From: Spirochaetia bacterium
GTDB taxonomy: Bacteria > Spirochaetota > Spirochaetia > Treponematales > Breznakiellaceae
DNA: 19,784 bases
Reading direction: 5' to 3'
NCBI GenBank assembly: GCA_025997675.1
Contig: BNUX01000054.1
Span: 1-19,784 of the forward strand
The translations under genes and the position numbers were made by a program. The stretch's first letter is position 1. Each line of letters starts with the position of its first letter. Below, piece by piece: positions 6,194 through 14,349 of the stretch. Under the pieces are notes generated by a model. That model had not been told where the DNA came from. It did not search any database and was given only the letters and a program-made list of their open reading frames with translations.

Positions 6194-8802
6194 TTTGGTA
6201 CTCCTTGTAAGTTTGATCCGTAAATAAATTTTGGCTTGATTAATGTAAGCAGTGCGGGGATAAGGGTCAGGCTTAATAATGCGGTGATGATCATTGCGAG
6301 GGCAACCAAAAGGCCCATATCGGCAATCATATTGAAGCGGGAAAAGGCCAGCACCCCAAAGCCGCCGCCGACGGAAAGGGCGTTGATGATAATCGCCTTG
6401 CCGGAACTTTGAAAGGCACGATGCAAAAAAGCATTTTTATCGGCTGAACCGGCGCCGGCGAGGTATTCCCGCTTAAAGCTATCCATAAAATGGATCGTGT
6501 AATCAATGCCTATGCCTACTATGAGGCTGGCAATAATAGCGGTTCCAATATTGAGCTTGATACCCAGGAAACCCATGATCGCAAAATTGAAGAGAATAGC
6601 GAGCACAATTGATGTGCCGCCGATTAAGCCGGCAGCCAGAGATCGGTTTGAAAGGGCAATAATAATAAACACCATCAGGACGGAAACAGCAATGGTAATT
6701 AACTGGGAAGAAACAACCAAATCACTGATTGCTATTTCCAGGGATGCGCCGCCGCCTACGGTAAAGCGTACCGTATCGGGAAATAATTTTTCCCCATAGG
6801 CCTTAATGGAATCAATCACCCGTACCGTATCGTTGCGGCCAAGGGTGCGCATCTGCACATCGGATCGGATCGCCGTTGGTTCAATGGGGTCATTGGAATA
6901 ACCGGTGTCATCGCCGGACAGTAATACTAAATAATTGGCAATAAGCTGTTCCAGTTCGGCATCGGTTGTTTTTCCGTATTTTTCAGGGGATTTGGGAATT
7001 TCATAATAGGCCATGCCCTCGTAATTCGTCCGCCGTTTGAGTTCCCGGATCAGATCATTGGCGTTCATATCCACACCGGCGCCTGCCGCAGAATCAAGCA
7101 GGGCGATGAAATCCATGGTTGACAATTTCTCCGTATTTTCTTCATTCTCCTTCACTTCCGGAATATCAATTATTGACGGCTCTTCACCAAAGAAACCAAA
7201 TCCGAATTCACCGCTATCGTCATCGTCAAATTGCACTGCGGATGCTTTTATTCCCTCCGGGCTTTCATCTACGTTAAAAACCTGGTTGATCCGTTTTATC
7301 ATATCGGTGAATCCGGCTACTTTCCCGACCATGGGCTCCCGTTCCATGAGGGTTGCAGAAAGTTCATCCATTGCGGAAAGCACCTTTGGGTCAAGCAGGG
7401 CCGATGTACTGTCCGCCTCAAGCGATATGGTTACACTTTTTGACCCGCCGAATTTTTCACGGATAAATTTGTCGGAACGGGCGATATCAGATTCTTCATC
7501 AAAATATTCAACAACCACATTGTCAATAATAAGTTTGGAAGTGCCGTACAAGGCAATTCCCGTCAGAATAAGGATGGAAAATAATATGCATCCCTTTCTT
7601 TGTACCAGCGCAAAAAACCATTCACCGATTTTTGTATCGAAATTGTTTTTTTGCAGGCGTTCTTTTTTAACTTTTACCGGCAGAGGTCCGCTGATTAACA
7701 AACAGGCGGGGATTAAGGTGACCGCCATAATAAACGCAGCGAGGACGCCTATTGAAGTCATGACGCCGAATTCACGCATGGGAACAATCGGGGTAAAACA
7801 AAAAGAAATAAAACCCGCAAGGGTGGTCAGCGCGGCAAGAAAAACCGGTTTTGAGAGGCGCCGCAGTAAAGCGAATATCACCTGTTTGTGTTCTTCCTTT
7901 GTCAATGCCCTTTTGTTTGTTTCCGCAAGATAATGGGTTACAAGGTGAATCCCGTAGGCGCTCCCCACCGCCATGAGCATCACCGGAACCACCATCGCAA
8001 TAAGCGAAAGTTTCATACCTAAAAGCGGCACGATGCCGACAGACCAAATGGTTGCAATCATTACCGTAAGAGAGGGAAGGATAACCCCCGATGCGCGGCG
8101 GAAGGAAAAAAACAGTACCCCCAGCAGGATAACCACAACCATGGGAATAAGGAGAAAAATATCATCGGTCATGGCTTCGGTTACCGTGGCGCTTATCACC
8201 GGCGTTCCGGTAACATACACGGCGGCGTATTCACCAAACATTTCCCGCGCCCTATCACGGACCTTATAGAGGGTCGCAATAACCTCCGGTTTTCCGGCAT
8301 CCGTCTGGGATACATCAATGGGTATCAGAATCTGGGTCGATGAAAGATCCTCCGATACAAGGGAGCCCTGGTATAAATCCCAGGACGCAATCTTTCGTTG
8401 GAGGCCGGCAATGTGTTCCGGGGTCCCGGCAAAATCATCCCCTACCAAATCGCTCACCAGAATGGTGTCCCCCTCGCCGCTTATGTAATCGGTCGTCATC
8501 AGGGAGGACACGTCGCCGACAAATTCGAGGCGGCCTATCTCTTTAATATAATCCTGTAAGCGCTTCAAAAAAGCCGGTTCAAAAACCGTGCCGATGGGCC
8601 GTTCCAGGCCAACGAAAATTGATACCGAATTGCCGAAGGTTTCTTCGAAATGGTCTGAAATAATCCGCGATTCGTGTTTGTCCGGCAGAAACCGGAAGTT
8701 ATTATTGTCCAGTACCAGGCGCGGTAATTGAAGCGCAAAAAAAACGGTGATCAGGGCAATGATCCCCACCATGAGTCTTGGATGTTTGAAAAGTTTTTCC
8801 AT
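6190..8802 (-). CDS. RND/MMPL-family exporter
   Basis: An 870-residue inner-membrane transporter with the duplicated MMPL layout: a single helix near residues 10-27, a large periplasmic domain, a five-helix bundle (about 210-370), then a second single helix near 395-415, a second periplasmic domain and a second bundle (about 690-860). The sterol-sensing-type motifs GIGIDYTIHFMDSFKREY in the second half and GSAYGIHLVTHYLAE in the first are typical. The length fits hydrophobe/lipid RND exporters rather than drug-efflux AcrB (over 1,000 residues). The second periplasmic domain has an acidic insertion (DDDDSGEFGFGFFGEE). It is the first gene of a three-gene coupled operon divergent from a TetR regulator. 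The cargo is unknown; lipid or another hydrophobic molecule is inferred from the LolA-like partner. Confidence 0.92.
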   Translation of the reverse strand: MEKLFKHPRLMVGIIALITVFFALQLPRLVLDNNNFRFLPDKHESRIISDHFEETFGNSVSIFVGLERPIGTVFEPAFLKRLQDYIKEIGRLEFVGDVSSLMTTDYISGEGDTILVSDLVGDDFAGTPEHIAGLQRKIASWDLYQGSLVSEDLSSTQILIPIDVSQTDAGKPEVIATLYKVRDRAREMFGEYAAVYVTGTPVISATVTEAMTDDIFLLIPMVVVILLGVLFFSFRRASGVILPSLTVMIATIWSVGIVPLLGMKLSLIAMVVPVMLMAVGSAYGIHLVTHYLAETNKRALTKEEHKQVIFALLRRLSKPVFLAALTTLAGFISFCFTPIVPMREFGVMTSIGVLAAFIMAVTLIPACLLISGPLPVKVKKERLQKNNFDTKIGEWFFALVQRKGCILFSILILTGIALYGTSKLIIDNVVVEYFDEESDIARSDKFIREKFGGSKSVTISLEADSTSALLDPKVLSAMDELSATLMEREPMVGKVAGFTDMIKRINQVFNVDESPEGIKASAVQFDDDDSGEFGFGFFGEEPSIIDIPEVKENEENTEKLSTMDFIALLDSAAGAGVDMNANDLIRELKRRTNYEGMAYYEIPKSPEKYGKTTDAELEQLIANYLVLLSGDDTGYSNDPIEPTAIRSDVQMRTLGRNDTVRVIDSIKAYGEKLFPDTVRFTVGGGASLEIAISDLVVSSQLITIAVSVLMVFIIIALSNRSLAAGLIGGTSIVLAILFNFAIMGFLGIKLNIGTAIIASLIVGIGIDYTIHFMDSFKREYLAGAGSADKNAFLHRAFQSSGKAIIINALSVGGGFGVLAFSRFNMIADMGLLVALAMIITALLSLTLIPALLTLIKPKFIYGSNLQGVPK

Positions 8803-8832
8803 TTCTTCCCCTTGATGTTTTAGTTATTTTTG

Positions 8833-8861
8833 ACTATAGTGACACCAAGATGGGATTACAA
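8833..8861 (-). promoter_or_regulatory. Probable promoter of the RND/LolA-like/barrel operon
   Basis: On the minus strand TTGTAA (8861-8856) and TATAGT (8838-8833) are separated by 17 bases, about 30 bases before the RND start codon. One ACACCAA/TTGGTGT element lies inside the spacer, which fits repression by the divergent TetR protein. Confidence 0.5.
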
Positions 8862-8919
8862 CAGACAGTTGGTTTAAATATGTCGCCATTCAAACACAAC
8901 AACCTGTTGGTGTTGGTTT
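8842..8919. promoter_or_regulatory. Candidate operator elements between the RND operon and its TetR regulator
   Basis: ACACCAA (8842-8848) is the exact inverse of TTGGTGT (8907-8913), and TTGGTTT recurs at 8869-8875 and 8913-8919. A shorter inverted repeat, CAACA-N3-TGTTG, lies at about 8897-8909. These are plausible TetR sites. No single strong palindrome stands out, so the exact operator is uncertain. The gap also holds two copies of TTTCTAAAAAA 20 bases apart (8929-8939 and 8949-8959) just before the TetR gene. Confidence 0.4.
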
Positions 8920-8970
8920 CCCGGTATCTTTCTAAAAAATGTTGGGATTTTCTAAAAAAAGGGAAGAAAA

Positions 8971-9528
8971 ATGGAAAAATCAAAGGAAAATCGTAAAGTC
9001 CGCTATACCAAAAAAGTGTTGACCGAAAGCCTCATGGAATTGCTCCAGTCCCAGCCCATTTCGGCCATCTCGATCAAGGAACTCTGCGCCCGTGCGGACA
9101 TTAACCGTTCAACCTTTTACGCCCATTACAAGGATCAGTACGCCCTTTTGAAGGAAATAGAAGCGGATGCCCTGGCATTACTCGAAGAGATGAAAAACCG
9201 GCGTTGCTTTCAATCCGGCAAAGATGTGGTGTTGGGGATAACGGAAGAGGCCCTGGATCTTATTTCCACCAACGTGAACTGGCTGCAGGTTTTGTTTACT
9301 GAGCAGGGTGAAATTCAGTTTCAACAGAAAGTATTCAGCTTTATACAGCAAGAGGGGATGCTGCAATTCAAAAAGGACGAAATGCTTGACGATGTCGCCA
9401 AAGAATACTACATCACCTTTGCCCTGAACGGCAGCATCGCGGTGATTCAGCGGTGGGTAAAAAATGGCATGAATATTCCCAAGGAACAGTTAGCCCGGAT
9501 GATCATCAAATTGAACCGGCTGGAATAA
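8971..9528 (+). CDS. TetR/AcrR-family transcriptional regulator
   Basis: A 185-residue DNA-binding repressor. The N-terminal helix-turn-helix is clear: TKKVLTESLMELLQSQPIS, then ISIKELCARADINRSTFYAHY (about residues 34-54) and KDQYALLKEIE. The C-terminal ligand/dimer domain resembles the TetR_C_8 type and ends with a helix before IPKEQLARMIIKL. GGGAAG lies before the ATG. The gene is divergent from the RND export operon across 168 bases, so it most likely represses that operon and is released by an exported or toxic ligand; this is inferred from position. It is followed by a chemotaxis-receptor remnant. Confidence 0.9.
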   Translation: MEKSKENRKVRYTKKVLTESLMELLQSQPISAISIKELCARADINRSTFYAHYKDQYALLKEIEADALALLEEMKNRRCFQSGKDVVLGITEEALDLISTNVNWLQVLFTEQGEIQFQQKVFSFIQQEGMLQFKKDEMLDDVAKEYYITFALNGSIAVIQRWVKNGMNIPKEQLARMIIKLNRLE

Positions 9529-9535
9529 AACCTTA

Positions 9536-9754
9536 TTGTCTTCGTTCCATAACAGCCCGACATTTTACCGCCATTATGAAAGTAACGACGATGTTATCAT
9601 CCAATTTGCGGAGATGGTCCACGGTGTGGAAGAAATGGCCAAGGGGGCGGAGCAGATCAACATTGCCGTTGTCCAGGTCAATGAAATAAGCGGGGAAAAC
9701 AAATCGAACATCGACACCCTAAACGGTGAGGAGGTAATTAAAAGGTTATCGTAA
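9536..9754 (+). pseudogene. Remnant of a methyl-accepting chemotaxis protein (C-terminal tail)
   Basis: The open frame encodes 72 residues. From about base 9600 it reads like the last part of a Treponema chemotaxis receptor: GVEEMAKGAEQINIAVVQVN, then EISGENKSNIDTL, the usual closing block of the signalling coiled coil. The membrane, HAMP and methylation regions are missing, and the first 15-20 residues do not resemble a receptor. The tail ends abnormally (NGEEVIKRLS) and runs 17 bases into the 3' end of phoR on the other strand. There is no clear ribosome-binding site. It is best read as debris of a lost receptor gene. Confidence 0.65.
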
Positions 9755-11369
9755 CAACGGTTCCTTGATCACATGAGCTTTGCAGCGCCAGTTTCCCTTT
9801 GTGGAGCAGGACAATATGCTTTACAATAGCAAGGCCAAGTCCGGTTCCTCCTGTTTTTTTGGAGCGGGATTTATCCACCCGGTAGAACCGCTCAAACACA
9901 CGGCTTTGAGCATCCTCGGGGATACCAATTCCGGTATCGGCAATAGTGAGTTCAATCCTATCCTCAAGCCGGGAAACAGTGACTAACACCTGCCCGCCTG
10001 ACTTGTTGTATTTTATGGCGTTATCAATCAAGTTATAAAACATCTCATATATCATAGAGCGCCCGGCCGACATCACGGCATTGCCGCAGATACTCACCGC
10101 AACCTTGTGTTCAGAGGCTTTTAACGAAAGCGCTTCCGCCGCTTCGGCGGCAATGGCAGCAAGGCTCACCTCTTCAAAGGTTTCGCCCCCTGTGTTTTCG
10201 TCCAGTTCGGAGATTAGGATAATATCCTCGATGAGCGCTATCAAACGGGCGGCTTCATCTTTAATCTTTCCGAAAAACGCATGATGATCGCTTTCCTTAA
10301 CGATACCGTTATACAGCATTTCCGCATGGCCATAGATGCTCGTAAGCGGCGTTTTTAACTCATGTGACACATTGGCCGAAAACTCCCGCCGCATTTGTTC
10401 AGCCATCATTTTTTCGGTTATATCGAGAAACAGTATAAGAGCGCCGCTATCTGTTACCGGGCTAAAAAACACCCGATACGCTTTGCTGGAACGCCGGATG
10501 CTGAGTTCGCTCCGCTTGCCGGATAGCGCAGCCCTCACGTGTTCCAGCAAGTCAATGTCCCGTATCAGCTCCAAAATATTTTTGCCGTCCATAGCGGTAT
10601 CCGTTTCAAAAAGAGCCGCCGCACTTTTGTTGACAGAAAGGATAATGCCTTGTCTGCTTACCAGTATAATGCCCTCAGTCATATTGTCCATAATTGCGCT
10701 AATCGTATCCGCGCGGCTTTGCAAATCCGAAAACTGCGCGGCAATATGTTCACGCTGCTGCTCAATAGTCCGAATGAATGGAGTAAGCTCATCGTATGGC
10801 GGGGTAGATTCCGTGTTTAGATCGAGGTTATTTATGGGCGCGACAATTCGTTTTGTAAGATTTCCCGCCAATAAATAGCCTGCGGCGAGAATGACAAAAA
10901 TAATGCAGATAACCGCGGGCAGCACGCCTCTGAACATTCCCCAAATACTGCTGGTTGTCTTTGCTACACGCAATAGAGAGCCATCCGCCAAGCGGACAGC
11001 ATAATAATAAGTTTCCAGGCCCAAGGTATCCGACAATCGGCGGCTCTCACCCCAGCCGGTTTCAATTGCTTCCACAATTTCTTCCCGATCTTTATGGTTT
11101 GCTAAACCCTCTACACCAACCGCATTATCAAACGCGACTATTCCGTCCGGGTGAATCAAGGTGATACGCATATCATTGGGTTTGAAAATAATAAGCCTCT
11201 GCATAGCAATCTCTGTGTCTGAGTTTCTGAACAGGTCTGCCCGCTCTCTCAGTTCGCCTCTTACGATTCCTGAAAACTGGTTGTAAAACACAAAACAGAG
11301 CGCCGCCGCTACAAGCACCAGGCTGATTACCGTCAGCAGTATCATACTAACAAAAATACGCTTTTTCAA
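9738..11369 (-). CDS. phoR: PhoR-type sensor histidine kinase
   Basis: A 543-residue membrane histidine kinase. Transmembrane segment 1 is at residues 7-28, a periplasmic sensor region spans about 30-145, and transmembrane segment 2 is at 147-168. A short HAMP-like linker follows, then a PAS-like domain (about 220-320), the HisKA box FSANVSHELKTPLTSIYGHA with phospho-acceptor H336, and the ATPase domain with N box NLIDNAIKYN, DTGIGIPE, FERFYRVDKSRS and GGTGLGLAIVKH. This matches PhoR/ResE-type kinases. The start is a TTG at 11369 with GAGGGG eight bases upstream, three bases after the phoB stop, so the two form one operon. Assignment to phosphate sensing rests on the nearby pst operon. Confidence 0.88.
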   Translation of the reverse strand: MKKRIFVSMILLTVISLVLVAAALCFVFYNQFSGIVRGELRERADLFRNSDTEIAMQRLIIFKPNDMRITLIHPDGIVAFDNAVGVEGLANHKDREEIVEAIETGWGESRRLSDTLGLETYYYAVRLADGSLLRVAKTTSSIWGMFRGVLPAVICIIFVILAAGYLLAGNLTKRIVAPINNLDLNTESTPPYDELTPFIRTIEQQREHIAAQFSDLQSRADTISAIMDNMTEGIILVSRQGIILSVNKSAAALFETDTAMDGKNILELIRDIDLLEHVRAALSGKRSELSIRRSSKAYRVFFSPVTDSGALILFLDITEKMMAEQMRREFSANVSHELKTPLTSIYGHAEMLYNGIVKESDHHAFFGKIKDEAARLIALIEDIILISELDENTGGETFEEVSLAAIAAEAAEALSLKASEHKVAVSICGNAVMSAGRSMIYEMFYNLIDNAIKYNKSGGQVLVTVSRLEDRIELTIADTGIGIPEDAQSRVFERFYRVDKSRSKKTGGTGLGLAIVKHIVLLHKGKLALQSSCDQGTVVTITF

Positions 11370-11372
11370 AAA

Positions 11373-12050
11373 TTACCCCTCTATCTTGTAACCGACATTC
11401 CGCACCGTTTTGATGATACCGCCTGCGCTCCCCATCTTTTTCCGCAGGGATTTGATGTGCATATCAACGGTACGAGTCTCGCCTGAGTACTCAAAGCCCC
11501 AAACCTGATTGAGCAATGTATCGCGCCTTACAACAATTCCCTTATTGTGCATCAAGTAGTAAAGTAGTTCAAACTCTTTAAAGGTAAGGGCAATTTCGGT
11601 ATCGCCCGCAAATAGTACGCGCCTGTCGCTATGAAGGGTAACGCTGCCAACGGTGATTTTACTTGGTTTATCCGCATCGCTTTCGCATCTACGAAGCACA
11701 GCCTTCACTCTTGATATGGCTTCCATTACGGAAAACGGCTTTGTAATGTAGTCATCCGCTCCCAAATCAAGTCCCTTGATACGGTCAAGCTCCGCGCCCT
11801 TTGCGGTGAGCATGATCACCGGGAAGCGCTTCGTCTTTTCAGCGTGTTTCAACTTTTTTAATATTGATATGCCATCTTCTCCGGGCAGCATGATGTCCAG
11901 CAGAACAAGTGAGGGCGCCTCTTTTAGCACATGAGCGAAAAACGCCTCGCCAGAGGTAAAGCCCTCCGCTTCAAATCCGGCCTGAGATAACGCATACAGT
12001 ACCATTTCGCGGATATTGTCATCATCCTCAACAATACATACTTTTTGCAT
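11373..12050 (-). CDS. phoB: PhoB/PhoP-type phosphate response regulator
   Basis: OmpR-family DNA-binding response regulator of 225 residues. The receiver domain has the acidic pocket VEDDDN (residues 7-12), phospho-acceptor D52 (VLLDIMLPGEDG), the threonine in MLTAKG (82) and lysine K104 (YITKPF). A winged-helix domain follows, with LTFKEFELLYYLMHNKG and the closing RTVDMHIKSLRKKMG. An ATG 13 codons further upstream (12089) is in frame. The start at 12050 is preferred because GGGAG sits correctly before it and the family begins directly with the first strand. Together with phoR and the pst operon it should form the phosphate-starvation circuit. Confidence 0.92.
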   Translation of the reverse strand: MQKVCIVEDDDNIREMVLYALSQAGFEAEGFTSGEAFFAHVLKEAPSLVLLDIMLPGEDGISILKKLKHAEKTKRFPVIMLTAKGAELDRIKGLDLGADDYITKPFSVMEAISRVKAVLRRCESDADKPSKITVGSVTLHSDRRVLFAGDTEIALTFKEFELLYYLMHNKGIVVRRDTLLNQVWGFEYSGETRTVDMHIKSLRKKMGSAGGIIKTVRNVGYKIEG

Positions 12051-12113
12051 GAATTTCTCCCGCCGTCTCAACACCCCCAAAAGTGACAATTTTTAGAGGT
12101 TTGACTCAAGGAA

Positions 12114-12142
12114 ACTATACCATGGAACAATCGGTGTTTCAA
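12114..12142 (-). promoter_or_regulatory. Promoter of phoB-phoR
   Basis: On the minus strand TTGAAA (12142-12137) and TATAGT (12119-12114) are 17 bases apart, placing the transcript start near 12107, about 57 bases before the phoB ATG. I see no TTTACA-type Pho boxes here, so phosphate autoregulation is not supported by this promoter. Confidence 0.65.
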
Positions 12143-12194
12143 GGAGGAGGGTGGCGGTAGTAATTCCAAATTCAAATTCACTATCTTGCATGGT

Positions 12195-12404
12195 AAACCT
12201 CCCGATTTTCTGAATAATTCTCCCGAATAGTTCGGCAATTTTCCTGGATTTTTAGATATAATTCCCGAATTTCCCGATAAAACTCCGGAATTTTTAGATA
12301 AAACTCCCGAATTTCTGGATAAATCTCCCGAATTTTTGGGTAATTCTCCAGAGTGTTTAGATAAAACTTCCGAGTGTTTAAGTGGATGTTCGGGTTTCCT
12401 GGTA
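12195..12404. repeat. Ten degenerate tandem 21-bp repeats
   Basis: Ten consecutive units of exactly 21 bases, more diverged than the array at 2416-2604. The best-conserved parts are AAAACTCCCGAA and TTTTTAGAT. The minus strand stays open as a 76-codon frame with a seven-residue period (such as EFYLKIP and EFYREIR), but no ribosome-binding site or other domain supports a gene. The array lies upstream of the phoB promoter and about 420 bases before the exported-protein gene. Confidence 0.9.
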
Positions 12405-12692
12405 AAAACATACTAAATGCTCCGGCGGAAACTGCTTATTTTGAAAACGTATGCGTGCTGCATGGATCAACCGTAGGCCATTCCGGGGTTGTCGGGTGGT
12501 TGGGGCAGTCAAGTAAATGGGTAGTAAGTAAAATTGCTGTCTTTCCTCATTTTCCCCTTGCTTTTATCGAAAAAGTGGCGTATCTTATGATTTCACGGGA
12601 TTTTAGTTTACAAGCGATCCCGGTACATTTTGGTAAAAGGGGGCTTATTCAGAATCATGAAATCTCGTAATTCCTTGTATTGTAATGAATTA
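12405..12692. other. Intergenic stretch without a supported gene
   Basis: No coding sequence is supported here. A plus-strand frame (12374-12670) is open but begins inside the repeat array, lacks a ribosome-binding site and shows no recognisable motif. I found no convincing RNA gene or strong promoter in it. It separates the 21-bp repeat array from the poly-C tract. Confidence 0.5.
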
Positions 12693-12703
12693 CCCCCCCC
12701 CCC
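12693..12703. repeat. Poly-C tract (11 bases) upstream of a surface-protein gene
   Basis: An uninterrupted run of 11 cytosines (poly-G on the minus strand) lies 122 bases before the start codon of the exported-protein gene. Homopolymer G/C runs of this length are prone to slipped-strand length change, and in Treponema pallidum such tracts upstream of tpr genes are linked to variable expression. Confidence 0.9.
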
Positions 12704-12825
12704 AGCAGGTAACTGATTCTCACTTAATAGGTATGTGGTTGATACACCGCAGAACCGTACCACCGCTTCGTTGGAGTAGGAGCACATTTTTGTATGCGGA
12801 TTATTATAGAGTAAGGAGTTTCTGA

Positions 12826-13656
12826 ATGAAGAGAGTGTTAATTGTTTTATTGACCCTTGCGGTTGCAGGGGGGGTGTTTGCGCAGGAAAAGAGCCCAACG
12901 TACAAGCATGACGCGGGAGATATGCTTTTAGGGCTTAATTGGAGCTTTTTTGGTGCAATGATGAACACAAATCCTCTGGACGCTTTTAGCAAAGTAGGCG
13001 ATCAATTGGATTTTAGCGTTGGTGGAAGCGCTCCCAATTATTCGGTAACCGCGAGTGTAAACTTACCGAAATTTTTTGCCACCGCAAGAATACTCAACAT
13101 AGGATTAAGTTATGAGTATTATATATTTCACTGGATGTCCGTAGGCACAGGGCTGGGGTTTGGGCCTGAAGTCAATGTCGTGACTAAGGGCGGCAGTACG
13201 GGTATAACCATAACCGGCGCGGATACTGCAGATTCCGCAAAGGAAAAGGCAATGGAAAAAGCCATGGAAGTTGTCCATGTGCAGGCCGGTTTGTTTTTAA
13301 CGATACCGTTTAATGTCCATTTTAATATTCCGAGGGTTGAATGGCTTTATACCGGTCTCGGCGCTGAAATACACATCCCTGTTTCTGATTTGGGACTCGA
13401 CAGCCTTATCGGCGCCGACATAGCCAAATACCTCCCCGGGGGAAGTATAAAAGGAAAAACCTTTATTAGTATGCCTATAGATATAGGTTTTGATTTTTCC
13501 CGTATAAAAAGCAATGGAAAACCCAGTAGGAGCCGTTTGCTTTTGAGGATTGAACCCGAATTTTTTGGAAATGGCATGGTGAGTTTGCCGCTTAGTTTAG
13601 TCTGGCAAAGCAATCTTTGGAAAGTGGCGAATGTCGCAATTCCCGGCACGAAATAA
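12826..13656 (+). CDS. Exported, probably outer-membrane protein of unknown function
   Basis: A 276-residue protein with a clear signal peptide (MKRVLIVLLTLAVAGGVFAQ, cleavage before or after Q). The mature part has glycine- and aromatic-rich alternating stretches (LLGLNWSFFGAMM, FHWMSVGTGLGFGPEVN, VEWLYTGLGAEIHIPVSDL) that suggest beta strands and an outer-membrane or surface location. It does not end in the usual aromatic residue (it ends VAIPGTK), so a barrel is not certain. I do not recognise a named family; it resembles hypothetical exported proteins of treponemes. AAGGAG lies eight bases before the ATG. It sits between phoB and phoU on the opposite strand and has a poly-C tract upstream. 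A phosphate-related role is possible but unproven. Confidence 0.8.
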   Translation: MKRVLIVLLTLAVAGGVFAQEKSPTYKHDAGDMLLGLNWSFFGAMMNTNPLDAFSKVGDQLDFSVGGSAPNYSVTASVNLPKFFATARILNIGLSYEYYIFHWMSVGTGLGFGPEVNVVTKGGSTGITITGADTADSAKEKAMEKAMEVVHVQAGLFLTIPFNVHFNIPRVEWLYTGLGAEIHIPVSDLGLDSLIGADIAKYLPGGSIKGKTFISMPIDIGFDFSRIKSNGKPSRSRLLLRIEPEFFGNGMVSLPLSLVWQSNLWKVANVAIPGTK

Positions 13657-13690
13657 CGTGCCTAACCCACGGCGGGGTTTTTCCCCCGCC
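13645..13690. terminator. Hairpins between convergent genes, probable bidirectional terminator
   Basis: GGCACG (13645-13650) pairs with CGTGCC (13657-13662) across the TAA stop of the exported-protein gene. GGCGGGG (13671-13677) pairs with CCCCGCC (13684-13690) around a T-rich loop, reaching the phoU stop. Both are strong stems, but neither is followed by a clear U-run, so the mechanism is uncertain. Confidence 0.55.
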
Positions 13691-14349
13691 TATAAAACCT
13701 GCGTGTCCTTATGCTTGCCCGTAATGGAGAATATGACCCACTCGGCAATGTTGACCGCATGATCGCCGATGCGTTCAAAGTATTTGGCAATCTGCATGAG
13801 GTCAACGGCCTGTTCACCATTTTCTACATCCTCATGGATTAACTGTATCATATCCGTTTTCACGATGTCAAACAAATCGTCCACCACATTGTCGGAGACA
13901 ATGACCGCCTGCGCCAGGGCCAAATCCTTTTTGACAAAGGCATCAATACTGTCTGTCACCATTTTTATTGTTGCCGCCGCCATTTGCGGGATATGCTTGA
14001 GGTTGATGATATATTTCCGCCCGGCCAGATATACGCACAGTTCCGAAATATCGGCGGCCTGATCGCCGATACGCTCCATGTCGGTAATCATTTTCAGCGC
14101 CGTGGAGACTTGACGTAAATCCCGTGCCACCGGTTGTTGATTCATAAGCAGCTTTAAGCAAAGGGTTTCGATTTCCTTTTCCTTGTCATCTATTATGTCG
14201 TCATTCTCAATGATTTTTTGAGCCGACTCCACATCCTGTTCTTCAAGCGCCTTTACCGCTTTCGCTATGGCGTGTTCAATAAGAGCGCCCATTTCAATCA
14301 GGCTGTTATTCAATTGTGTAAGCTGTTCGTCAAAACGACTGCGCATCAT
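13690..14349 (-). CDS. phoU: Phosphate-signalling regulator PhoU
   Basis: A 219-residue cytoplasmic all-helical protein with two PhoU repeats. Each repeat carries the expected helix with acidic metal-binding residues: [13 protein letters not shown] in the first and [15 protein letters not shown] in the second. The N-terminal helix starts [16 protein letters not shown], as usual for PhoU. It links Pst transport state to PhoR and restrains phosphate uptake when phosphate is plentiful. GGGAGG precedes the start, and the ATGA overlap with the pstB stop shows translational coupling. It is the last gene of the operon and ends at a hairpin shared with the convergent gene. Confidence 0.95.
   Translation of the reverse strand: MMRSRFDEQLTQLNNSLIEMGALIEHAIAKAVKALEEQDVESAQKIIENDDIIDDKEKEIETLCLKLLMNQQPVARDLRQVSTALKMITDMERIGDQAADISELCVYLAGRKYIINLKHIPQMAAATIKMVTDSIDAFVKKDLALAQAVIVSDNVVDDLFDIVKTDMIQLIHEDVENGEQAVDLMQIAKYFERIGDHAVNIAEWVIFSITGKHKDTQVL

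Noticed and set aside
7037..7933. 298-codon open frame on the plus strand
   Set aside because: It lies entirely antisense to the well-supported RND/MMPL exporter, is serine-rich and has no domain; it is a shadow of that gene's codon use.
12051..12089. Upstream ATG giving phoB 13 extra residues
   Set aside because: The extension MSLLGVLRRREKF is not part of the receiver fold, and GGGAG is placed correctly for the ATG at 12050.
12181..12411. 76-codon minus-strand frame with a seven-residue period
   Set aside because: It is confined to the degenerate 21-bp array with no translation signal; recorded as a repeat, with coding constraint left as a test in the findings.
12374..12670. 98-codon plus-strand frame
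   Set aside because: It starts inside the repeat array, has no ribosome-binding site and no family resemblance.
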